A stretch of 64,000 nucleotides of DNA, taken from contig JAWQEG010000166.1 in assembly GCA_033782935.1 (NCBI GenBank), positions 1,764,001-1,828,000 on the forward strand, in the 5' to 3' direction. Shown here piece by piece: positions 10,016 to 21,304 of this stretch; the stretch's first letter is position 1; each line of letters starts with the position of its first letter. The notes below the pieces were generated by a model. That model saw only the letters and a program-made list of their open reading frames with translations. It was not told where the DNA came from and did no database searches. The translations under genes and the position numbers were made by a program. This stretch comes from Petrolisthes cinctipes (taxonomy: Eukaryota > Arthropoda > Malacostraca > Decapoda > Porcellanidae).

Positions 10016-12009
10016 CTAGCACTGTGTAGGCATGTACAGATTGCTTCTGGGACCCCAAAATCTTGAATTTTCGGGTGTTTTGAGCCTGAATTTGAGATAT
10101 AAACGGGTACAGAAGATACATGCACATATTGACTTTGGGCCTCTAAAATATCGATTTTCAGCATGTTTTGGGCCTGTATTTTGAAAATACTCTATCACTG
10201 AGTAGGCATGTACAGATTTCTTCTGGGACCCCAAAATATTGAATTTTCGGGTGTTTTGAGCCTGAATTTGAGATATAAACGGGTACTGAAGATGCATGCA
10301 CATATCGACTTTTGGGCACCTAAAAGATCGATTTTCAGTATGTTTTTGGCCTGTATTTTGAAAATACTCTAACACGGAGTAGGCATGTACAGATACCTTC
10401 TGGGACCTCTAAATATCGAATTTTCGGGTGTTTTGGGACTGAATTTGAGATATCGATTTTTTGGCACCTAAAATGTCGATTTATAGCATGTTTTTAGCCT
10501 ATATTTTGAAAATATTCTAGCACTGAGTAGGCATGTACAGATTGCTTCTGGGACCCCAAAATATTGAATTTTCGGGTGTTTTGAGCCTGAATTTGAGATA
10601 TAAACGGGTACAGAAGATACATGCACATATTGACTTTGGGCACCAAAAATATCGATTTTCAGCATGTTTTGGGCCTGTATTCTGAAAATACTCTAACACT
10701 GAGTAGGGATGTACAGATTGCTTCTGGGACCCCAAATTATTGAATTTTCGGGTGTTTTGAGCCTGAATTTGAGATATAAACGGGTACTGAAGATGCATGC
10801 ACATATCGACTTTTGTGCACCTAAAAGATCGATTTTCAGTATGTTTTGAGCATGTATTTTGAAAATACTCTAACACGGAGTAGGCATGTACAGATACCTT
10901 CTGGGACCCCTAAATATCGAATTTTCGGGTGTTTTGGGACTGAATTTGAGATATCGACTTTTTGGCACCTAAAAGATCGATTTTTAGCATGTTTTTAGCC
11001 TATATTTTGAAAATATTCTAGCACTGTACAGATTGCTTCTGGGACCCCGAAATATTGAATTTTCGGGTGTTTTGAGCCTGAATTTGAGATATAAACGGGT
11101 ACAGAAGATACATGCACATATTGACTTTGGGTACCAAAAATATCGATTTTCAGCATGTTTTGGGCCTGAATTTTGAAAATACTCTAACACGGAGTAGGCA
11201 TGTACAGATCGCTTCTGGGACCCCAAAATATCGAATTTTCGGGTGTTTAGGGCCAGAATTTGAGATATAAACGGGTACAGAAGATGCATGCACATATCGA
11301 CTTTTGGGCACCTAAAAGATCGATTTTCAGTATGTTTTTGGCCTGTTTTTTGAAAATACTCTAACACGGAGTAGGCATGTACAGATACCTTCTGGGACCT
11401 CTAAATATCGAATTTTCGGGTGTTTTGGGACTGAATTTGAGATATCGATTTTTTGGCACCTAAAATGTCGATTTTTAGCATGTTTTTAGCCTATATTTTG
11501 AAAATATTCTAGCACTGTGTAGGCATGTACAGATTGCTTCTGGGACCCCAAAATATTGAATTTTCGGGTGTTTTGAGCCTGAATTTGAGATATAAACGAG
11601 TACAGAAGATACATGCACATATTGACTTTGGGCCTCTAAAATATCGATTTTCAGCATGTTTTGGGCCTGTATTTTGAAAATACTCTATCACTGAGTAGGC
11701 ATGTACAGATTTCTTCTGGGACCCCAAAATATTGAATTTTCGGGTGTTTTGAGCCTGAATTTGAGATATAAACGGGTACTGAAGATGCATGCACATATCG
11801 ACTTTTGGGCACCTAAAAGATCGATTTTCAGTATGTTTTTGGCCTGTATTTTGAAAATACTCTAACACGGAGTAGGCATGTACAGATACCTTCTGGGACC
11901 TCTAAATATCGAATTTTCGGGTGTTTTGGGACTGAATTTGAGATATCGATTTTTTGGCACCTAAAATGTCGATTTATAGCATGTTTTTAGCCTATATTTT
12001 GAAAATATT
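9025..12009 (+). repeat. 1492-bp superrepeat, two copies
   Basis: Marks 9025, 9526 and 10016 recur at 10517, 11018 and 11509 (offset 1492-1493). Shared private variants are GGGTACCAAAAATATCG, CTATCACTGAG, CAGATTTCTTCTGG and TTGGGCCTCTAAAATATCG. The last group also appears at about 15.3-15.6, 23.8-24.0 and 30.6-30.8 kb, with CTATCACTGAG again at 38.7 kb. Confidence 0.75.
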
Positions 12010-12334
12010 CTAGCACTGAGTAGGCATGTACAGATTGCTTCTGGGACCCCAAAATATTGAATTTTCGGGTGTTTTGAGCCTGAATTTGAGATATAAACGG
12101 GTACAGAAGATGCATGCACATATCGACTTTTGGGCACTTAAAAGATCGATTTTCAGTATGTTTTTGGCCTGTATTTTGAAAATACTCTAACACGGAGTAG
12201 GCATGTACAGATACCTTCTGGGACCTCTAAATATCGAATTTTCGGGTGTTATGGGACTGAATTAGAGATATAGATTTTTTGGCACCTATAATATCGATTT
12301 TTAGCATGTTTTTAGCCTATATTTTGAAAATATT
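12010..12334 (+). repeat. Two-monomer HOR (325 bp), c/a fusion + b
   Basis: A single monomer starts as c (AGATTGCTTC) and ends as a (GATGCATGC, CTTTTGGGCAC), replacing the normal c-a pair, and is followed by b (177+148). The same length class occurs at 18512-18836, 19819-20143, 26949-27273, 41867-42191, 44186-44510, 53658-53981 (1 bp shorter), 57840-58164, 60366-60690 and 60691-61015. Confidence 0.85.
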
Positions 12335-12835
12335 CTAGCACTGTGTAGGCATGTACAGATTGCTTCTGGGACCCCAAAATATTGAATTTTCGGGTTTTTT
12401 GAGCCTGAATTTGAGATATAAACGGGTACAGAAGATACATGCACATATTGACTTTGGGCACCAAAAATATCGATTTTCAGCATGTTTTATTCCTGAATTT
12501 TGAAAATACTCTAACACGGAGTAGGCATGTACAGATCGCTTCTGGGACCCCAAAATATCGAATTTTCGGGTGTTTAGGGCCAGAATTTGAGATATAAACG
12601 GGTACAGAAGATGCATGCACATATCGACTTTTGGGCACCTAAAAGATCGATTTTCAGTATGTTTTTGGCCTGTATTTTGAAAATACTCTAACAAGAATTA
12701 GACATGTACAGATACCTTCTGGGACCTCTAAATATCGAATTTTCGGGTGTTTTGGGACTGAATTTGATATATCGATTTTTTGGCACCTAAAATGTCGATT
12801 TTTAGCATGTTTTTAGCCTATATTTTGAAAATATT

Positions 12836-13866
12836 CTAGCACTGTGTAGGCATGTACAGATTGCTTCTGGGACCCCAAAATATTGAATTTTCGGGTGTTT
12901 TGAGCCTGAATTTGAGATATAAACGGGTACTGAAGATGCATGCACATATCGACTTTTGTGCACCTAAAAGATCGATTTTCAGTATGTTTTGAGCATGTAT
13001 TTTGAAAATACTCTAACACGGAGTAGGCATGTACAGATCGCTTCTGGGACCCCAAAATATTGAATTTTCGGGTGTTTTGAGCCTGAATTTGAGATATAAA
13101 CGGGTACAGAAGATACATGCACATATTGACTTTGGGCATCTAAAATATCGATTTTCAGCATGTTTTGGGCCTGTATTTTGAAAATACTCTAACACTGAGT
13201 AGGCATTTACAGATTGCTTCTGGGACCCCAAAATATTGAATTTTCGGGTGTTTTGAGCCTGAATTTGAGATATAAACGGGTACTGAAGATGCATGCACAT
13301 ATCGACTTTTGTGCACCTAAAAGATCGATTTTCAGTATGTTTTGAGCATGTATTTTGAAAATACTCTAACACGGAGTAGGCATGTACAGATCGCTTCTGG
13401 GACCCCAAAATATTGAATTTTCGGGTGTTTTGAGCCTGAATTTGAGATATAAACGGGTACAGAAGATACATGCACATATTGACTTTGGGCATCTAAAATA
13501 TCGATTTTCAGCATGTTTTGGGCCTGTATTTTGAAAATACTCTAACACTGAGTAGGCATTTACAGATTGCTTCTGGGACCCCAAAATATTGAATTTTCGG
13601 GTGTTTTGAGCCTGAATTTGAGATATAAACGGGTACTGAAGATGCATGCACATATCGACTTTTGTGCACCTAAAAGATCGATTTTCAGTATGTTTTGAGC
13701 ATGTATTTTGAAAATACTCTAACACGGATTAGGCATGTACAGAACGCTTCTGGGACCCCTAAATATCGAATTTTCGGGTGATTTGGGACTGAATTTGAGA
13801 TATCGACTTTTTGGCACCTAAAAGATCGATTTTTAGCATGTTTTTAGCCTATATTTTGAAAATATT
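12836..13866 (+). repeat. b-poor segment: alternating a2 and c monomers (1031 bp)
   Basis: After the b monomer ending at the 12836 mark the order is a2, c, a2, c, a2, b (177x3 + 176x2 + 148 = 1031). The a2-c pair of 353 bp is itself duplicated exactly, sharing the rare GTAGGCATTTACAG at about 13,200 and 13,555. The c monomers here begin like an a or b monomer (GGAGTAGGCATGTACAGATCG) and become c, so they are recombinants. Confidence 0.82.
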
Positions 13867-16350
13867 CTAGCACTGTACAGATTGCTTCTGGGACCCCAAA
13901 ATATTGAATTTTAGGTGTTTTGAGCCTGAATTTGAGATATAAACGGGTACAGAAGATACATGCACATATTGACTTTGGGCACCAAAAATATCGATTTTCA
14001 GCATGTTTTGGGCCTGAATTTTGAAAATACTCTAACACGGAGTAGGCATGTACAGATCGCTTCTGGGACCCCAAAATATCGAATTTTCGGGTTTTTAGGG
14101 TTAGAATTTGAGATTTAAACGGGTACAGAAGATGCATGCACATATCGACTTTTGGGCACCTAAAAGATCGATTTTCAGTATGTTTTTGGCCTGTATTTTG
14201 AAAATACTCTAACACGGAGTAGGCATGTACAGATACCTTCTGGGACCTCTAAATATCGAATTTTCGGGTGTTTTGGGACTGAATTTGATATATCGATTTT
14301 TTGGCACCTAAAATGTCGATTTTTAGCATGTTTTTAGCCTATATTTTGAAAATATTCTAGCACTGTGTAATCATGTACAGATTGCTTCTGGGACCCCAAA
14401 ATATTGAATTTTCGGGTGTTTTGAGCCTGAATTTGAGATATAAACGGGTACAGAAGATACATGCACATATTGACTTTGGGCACCAAAAATATCGATTTTC
14501 AGCATGTTTTGGGCCTGTATTCTGAAAATACTCTAACACTGAGTAGGCATGTACAGATTGCTTCTGGGACCCCAAAATATTGAATTTTCGGGTGTTTTGA
14601 GCCTGAATTTGAGATATAAACGGGTACTGAAGATGCATGCACATATCGACTTTTGTGCACCTAAAAGATCGATTTTCAGTATGTTTTGAGCATGTATTTT
14701 GAAAATACTCTAACACGGAGTAGGCATGTACAGATCGCTTCTGGGACCCCTAAATATCGAATTTTCGGGTGTTTTGGGACTGAATTTGAGATATCGACTT
14801 TTTGGCACCTAAAAGATCGATTTTTAGCATGTTTTTAGCCTATATTTTGAAAATATTCTAGCACTGTACAGATTGCTTCTGGGACCCCGAAATATTGAAT
14901 TTTCGTGTGTTTTGAGCCTGAATTTGAGATATAAACGGGTACAGAAGATACATGCACATATTGACTTTGGTTACCAAAAATATCGATTTTCAGCATGTTT
15001 TGGTCCTGAATTTTGAAAATACTCTAACACGGAGTAGGCATGTACAGATCGCTTCTGGGACCCCAAAATATCGAATTTTCGGGTGTTTAGGGCCAGAATT
15101 TGAGATATAAACGGGTACAGAAGATGCATGCACATATCGACTTTTGGGCACCTAAAAGATCGATTTTCAGTATGTTTTTGGCCTGTATTTTGAAAATACT
15201 CTAACACGGAGTAGGCATGTACAGATACCTTCTGGGACCTCTAAATATCGAATTTTCCAGGGTTTTGGGACTGAATTTGAGATATCGATTTTTTGGCACC
15301 TAAAATGTCGATTTTTAGCATGTTTTTAGCCTATATTTTGAAAATATTCTAGCACTGTGTAGGCATGTACAGATTGCTTCTGGGACCCCAAAATCTTGAA
15401 TTTTCGGGTGTTTTGAGCCTGAATTTGAGATATAAACGGGTACAGAAGATACATGCACATATTGACTTTGGGCCTCTAAAATATCGATTTTCAGCATGTT
15501 TTGGGCCTGTATTTTGAAAATACTCTATCACTGAGTAGGCATGTACAGATTTCTTCTGGGACCCCAAAATATTGAATTTTCGGGTGTTTTGAGCCTGAAT
15601 TTGAGATATAAACGGGTACTGAAGATGCATGCACATATCGACTTTTGGGCACCTAAAAGATCGATTTTCAGTATGTTTTTGGCCTGTATTTTGAAAATAC
15701 TCTAACACGGAGTAGGCATGTACAGATACCTTCTGGGACCTCTAAATATCGAATTTTCGGGTGTTTTGGGACTGAATTTGAGATATCGATTTTTTGGAAC
15801 CTAAAATGTCGATTTTTAGCATGTTTTTAGCCTATATTTTGAAAATATTCTAGCACTGTGTAGGCATGTACAGATTGCTTCTGGGACCCCAAAATATTGA
15901 ATTTTCGGGTGTTTTGAGCCTGAATTTGAGATATAAACGGGTACAGAAGATACATGCACATATTGACTTTGGGCATCTAAAATATCGATTTTCAGCATGT
16001 TTTGGGCCTGTATTTTGAAAATACTCTAACACTGAGTAGGCATGTACAGATTGCTTCTGGGACCCCAAAATATTGAATTTTCGGGTGTTTTGAGCCTGAA
16101 TTTGAGATATAAACGGGTACTGAAGATGCATGCACATATCGACTTTTGTGCACCTAAAAGATCGATTTTCAGTATGTTTTGAGCATGTATTTTGAAAATA
16201 CTCTAACACGGAGTAGGCATGTACAGATCGCTTCTGGGACCCCTAAGTATCGAATTTTCGGGTGTTTTGGGACTGAATTTGAGATATCGACTTTTTGGCA
16301 CCTAAAAGATCGATTTTTAGCATGTTTTTAGCCTATATTTTGAAAATATT

Positions 16351-17028
16351 CTAACACTGAGTAGGTATGTACAGATTGCTTCTGGGACCCCAAAATATTG
16401 AATTTTCGGTTGTTTTGAGCCTGAATTTGAGATATAAACGGGTACAGAAGATACATGCACATACTGACTTTGGGCACCAAAAATATCGATTTTCAGCATG
16501 TTTTGGGCCTGAATTTTGAAAATACTCTAACACGGAGTAGGCATGTACAGATCGCTTTTGGGACCCGAAAATATCGAATTTTCGGGTGTTTTGAGCCTGA
16601 ATTTGAGATATAAACGGGTACTGAATATGCATCCACATATCGACTTTTGTGCACCTAAAAGATCGATTTTCAGCATGTTTTGGGCCTGAATTTTGAAAAT
16701 ACTCTAACACGGAGTAGGCATGTACAGATCGCTTCTGGGACCCCAAAATATCAAATTTTCGGGTGTTTAGGGCCAGAATTTGAGATATAAACGGGTACAG
16801 AAGATGCATGCACATATCGACTTTTGTGCACCTAACAGATCGATTTTCAGTATGTTTTGAGCATGTATTTTGAAAATACTCTAACACGGATTAGGCATGT
16901 ACAGATCGCTTCTGGGACCCCAAAATATCGAATTTTCGGGTGTTTTGGGACTGAATTTGAGATATCGACTTTTTGGCACCTAAAAGATCGATTTTTTGCA
17001 TGTTTTTAGCCTATATTTTGAAAATATT
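16351..17028 (+). repeat. Four-monomer HOR variant (678 bp), second copy
   Basis: This is the same four-monomer unit as 1384-2061, displaced by exactly 14,967 bp and sharing its private changes (GAATATGCATCC, ATATCAAATTTTC, CCTAACAGATCG). Confidence 0.85.
16563..16579 (-). other. CENP-B-box-like motif, copy 2
   Basis: This has the same 17 bases as at 1596-1612, exactly 14,967 bp away, so it is a duplicate rather than independent evidence. Confidence 0.4.
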
Positions 17029-17529
17029 CTACCACTGAGTAGGCATGTACAGATTGCTTCTGGGACCCCAAAATATTGAATTTTCGGGTGTTTTGAGCCT
17101 GAATTTGAGATATAAACGGGTACAGAAGATACATGCACATATTGACTTTGGGCATCTAAAATATCGATTTTCAGCATGTTTTGGGCCTGTATTTTGAAAA
17201 TACTCTAACACTGAGTAGGCATGTACAGATTGCTTCTGGGACCCCAAAATATTGAATTTTCGGGTGTTTTGAGCCTGAATTTGAGATATAAACGGGTACT
17301 GAAGATGCATGCACATATCGACTTTTGTGCACCTAAAAGATCGATTTTCAGTATGTTTTGAGCATGTATTTTGAAAATACTCTAACACGGATTAGGCATG
17401 TACAGAACGCTTCTGGGACCCCTAAATATCGAATTTTCGGGTGTTTTGGGACTGAATTTGAGATATCGACTTTTTGGCACCTAAAAGATCGATTTTTAGC
17501 ATGTTTTTAGCCTATATTTTGAAAATATT

Positions 17530-20500
17530 CTAGCACTGTACAGATTGCTTCTGGGACCCCAAAATATTGAATTTTCGGGTATTTTGAGCCTGAATTTGAG
17601 ATATAAACGGGTACAGAAGATACATGCACATATTGACTTTGGGCATCTAAAATATCGATTTTCAGCATGTTTTGGGCCTGTATTATGAAAATACTCTAAC
17701 ACTGAGTAGGCATGTACAGATTGCTTCTGGGACCCCAAAATATTGAATTTTCGGGTGTTTTGAGCCTGAATTTGAGATATAAACGGGTACTGAAGATGCA
17801 TGCACATATCGACTTTTGTGCACCTAAAAGATCGATTTTCAGTATGTTTTGAGCATGTATTTTGAAAATACTCTAACACGGATTAGGCATGTACAGAACG
17901 CTTCTGGGACCCCTAAATATCGAATTTTCGGGTGTTTTGGGACTGAATAAGAGATATCGACTTTTTGGCACCTAAAAGATCGATTTTTAGCATGTTTTTA
18001 GCCTATATTTTGAAAATATTCTAGCACTGTACAGATTGCTTCTGGGACCCCAAAATATTGAATTTTCGGGTGTTTTGAGCCTGAATTTGAGATATAAACG
18101 GGTACAGAAGATACATGCACATATTGACTTTGTGCACCAAAAATATCGATTTTCAGCATGTTTTGGGCCTGAATTTTGAAAATACTCTAACACGGAGTAG
18201 GCATGTACAGATCGCTTCTGGGACCCCAAAATATCGAATTTTCGGGTGTTTAGGGCCAGAAATTGAGATATAAACGGGTACAGAAGATGCATGCACATAT
18301 CGACTTTTGGGCACCTAAAAGATCGATTTTCAGTATGTTTTTGGCCTGTATTTTGAAAATACTCTAACACGGAGTAGGCATGTACAGATACCTTCTGGGA
18401 CCTCTAAATATCGAATTTTCGGGTGTTTTGGGACTGAATTTGAGATATCGATTTTTTGGCACCTAAAAGATCGATTTTTTGCATGTTTTTAGCCTATATT
18501 TTGAAAATATTCTACCACTGAGTAGGCATGTACAGATTGCTTCTGGGACCCCAAAATATTGAATTTTCGGGTGTTTTGAGCCTGAATTTGAGATATAAAC
18601 GGGTACTGAAGATACATGCACATATCGACTTTTGTGCACCTAAAAGATCGATTTTCAGTATGTTTTGAGCATGTATTTTGAAAATACTCTAACACGGATT
18701 AGGCATGTACAGAACGCTTCTGGGACCCCTAAATATCGAATTTTCGGGTGTTTTGGGACTGAATTTGAGATATCGACTTTTTGGCACCTAAAAGATCGAT
18801 TTTTAGCATGTTTTTAGCCTATATTTTGAAAATATTCTAGCACTGTACAGATTGCTTCTGGGACCCCAAAATATTGAATTTTCGGGTATTTTGAGCCTGA
18901 ATTTGAGATATAAACGGGTACAGAAGATACATGCACATATTGACTTTGGGCATCTAAAATATCGATTTTCAGCATGTTTTGGGCCTGTATTATGAAAATA
19001 CTCTAACACTGAGTAGGCATGTACAGATTGCTTCTGGGACCCCAAAATATTGAATTTTCGGGTGTTTTGAGCCTGAATTTGAGATATAAACGGGTACTGA
19101 AGATGCATGCACATATCGACTTTTGTGCACCTAAAAGATCGATTTTCAGTATGTTTTGAGCATGTATTTTGAAAATACTCTAACACGGATTAGGCATGTA
19201 CAGAACGCTTCTGGGACCCCTAAATATCGAATTTTCGGGTGTTTTGGGACTGAATAAGAGATATCGACTTTTTGGCACCTAAAAGATCGATTTTTAGCAT
19301 GTTTTTAGCCTATATTTTGAAAATATTCTAGCACTGTACAGATTGCTTCTGGGACCCCAAAATATTGAATTTTCGGGTGTTTTGAGCCTGAATTTGAGAT
19401 ATAAACGGGTACAGAAGATACATGCACATATTGACTTTGGGCACCAAAAATATCGATTTTCAGCATGTTTTGGGCCTGAATTTTGAAAATACTCTAACAC
19501 GGAGTAGGCATGTACAGATCGCTTCTGGGACCCCAAAATATCGAATTTTCGGGTGTTTAGGGTCAGAAATTGAGATATAAACGGGTACAGAAGATGCATG
19601 CACATATCGACTTTTGGGCACCTAAAAGATCGATTTTCAGTATGTTTTTGGCCTGTATTTTGAAAATACTCTAACACGGAGTAGGCATGTACAGATACCT
19701 TCTGGGACCTCTAAATATCGAATTTTCGGGTGTTTTGGGACTGAATTTGAGATATCGATTTTTTGGCACCTAAAAGATCGATTTTTTGCATGTTTTTAGC
19801 CTATATTTTGAAAATATTCTACCACTGAGTAGGCATGTACAGATTGCTTCTGGGACCCCAAAATATTGAATTTTCGGGTGTTTTGAGCCTGAATTTGAGA
19901 TATAAACGGGTACTGAAGATGCATGCACATATCGACTTTTGTGCACCTAAAAGATCGATTTTCAGTATGTTTTGAGCATGTATTTTGAAAATACTCTAAC
20001 ACGGATTAGGCATGTACAGAACGCTTCTGGGACCCCTAAATATCGAATTTTCGGGTGTTTTGGGACTGAATTTGAGATATCGACTTTTTGGCACCTAAAA
20101 GATCGATTTTTAGCATGTTTTTAGCCTATATTTTGAAAATATTCTAGCACTGTACAGATTGCTTCTGGGACCCCAAAATATTGAATTTTCGGGTATTTTG
20201 AGCCTGAATTTGAGATATAAACGGGTACAGAAGATACATGCACATATTGACTTTGGGCATCTAAAATATCGATTTTCAGCATGTTTTGGGCCTGTATTAT
20301 GAAAATACTCTAACACTGAGTAGGCATGTACAGATTGCTTCTGGGACCCCAAAATATTGAATTTTCGGGTGTTTTGAGCCTGAATTTGAGATATAAACGG
20401 GTACTGAAGATGCATGCACATATCGACTTTTGTGCACCTAAAAGATCGATTTTCAGTATGTTTTGAGCATGTATTTTGAAAATACTCTAACACGGATTAG

Positions 20501-21125
20501 GCATGTACAGAACGCTTCTGGGACCCCTAAATATCGAATTTTCGGGTGTTTTGGGACTGAATAAGAGATATCGACTTTTTGGCACCTAAAAGATCGATTT
20601 TTAGCATGTTTTTAGCCTATATTTTGAAAATATTCGAGCACTGTACAGATTGCTTCTGGGATCCCAAAATATTGAATTTTCGGGTGTTTTGAGCCTGAAT
20701 TTGAGATATAAACGGGTACAGAAGATACATGCACATATTGACTTTGGGCACCAAAAATATCGATTTTCAGCATGTTTTGGGCCTGAATTTTGAAAATACT
20801 CTAACACGGAGTAGGCATGTACAGATCGCTTCTGGGACCCCAAAATATCGAATTTTCGGGTGTTTAGGGCCAGAAATTGAGATATAAACGGGTACAGAAG
20901 ATGCATGCACATATCGACTTTTGGGCACCTAAAAGATCGATTTTCAGTATGTTTTTGGCCTGTATTTTGAAAATACTCTAACACGGAGTAGGCATGTACA
21001 GATACCTTCTGGGACCTCTAAATATCGAATTTTCGGGTGTTTTGGGACTGAATTTGAGATATCGATTTTTTGGCACCTAAAATGTCGATTTTTAGCATGT
21101 TTTTAGCCTATATTTTGAAATTATT
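17530..21125 (+). repeat. 1307-bp eight-monomer superrepeat, about 2.75 copies
   Basis: Unit spacings run 491, 491, 325, 491, 491, 325, 491, 491. The repeat of 325+491+491 = 1307 bp holds a two-monomer unit and two HORs with the 10-bp deletion. Marks 17530, 18837 and 20144 are 1307 apart. Private variants GACTGAATAAGAG, CGGGTATTTTGAG and CTACCACTG recur in step. Confidence 0.87.
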
Positions 21126-21304
21126 CTAGCACTGAGTAGGCATGTACAGATTGCTTCTGGGACCCCAAAATATTGAATTTTCGAGTGTTTTGAGCCTTAA
21201 TTTGAGATATAAACGGGTACAGAAGATACATGCACATATTGAATTTGGGCACCAAAAATATCGATTTTCAGCATGTTTTGGGCCTGTATTTTGAAAATAC
21301 TCTA

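Larger units (their letters stand above)
15817..18467 (+). repeat. Long-range repeated block, copy 2 of 3
   Basis: This is the same block as 850-3,500, with the same six unit spacings (501, 678, 501, 491, 491 after the first mark). It differs by scattered substitutions, for example GGATTAGGCATG where copy 1 has GGATTAGACATG near 1,925. Confidence 0.85.
13400..19676 (+). repeat. 8437-bp tandem duplication, left copy (about 6.3 kb matching)
   Basis: Ten consecutive unit marks (13867, 14357, 14858, 15349, 15850, 16351, 17029, 17530, 18021, 18512), then 18837 and 19328, map onto 22304 to 27765 at exactly +8437. Only isolated substitutions are visible, for example TTTTCGTGTG near 14,903 and TTTTCCAGGG near 15,255, which the other copy lacks. 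Confidence 0.88.
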
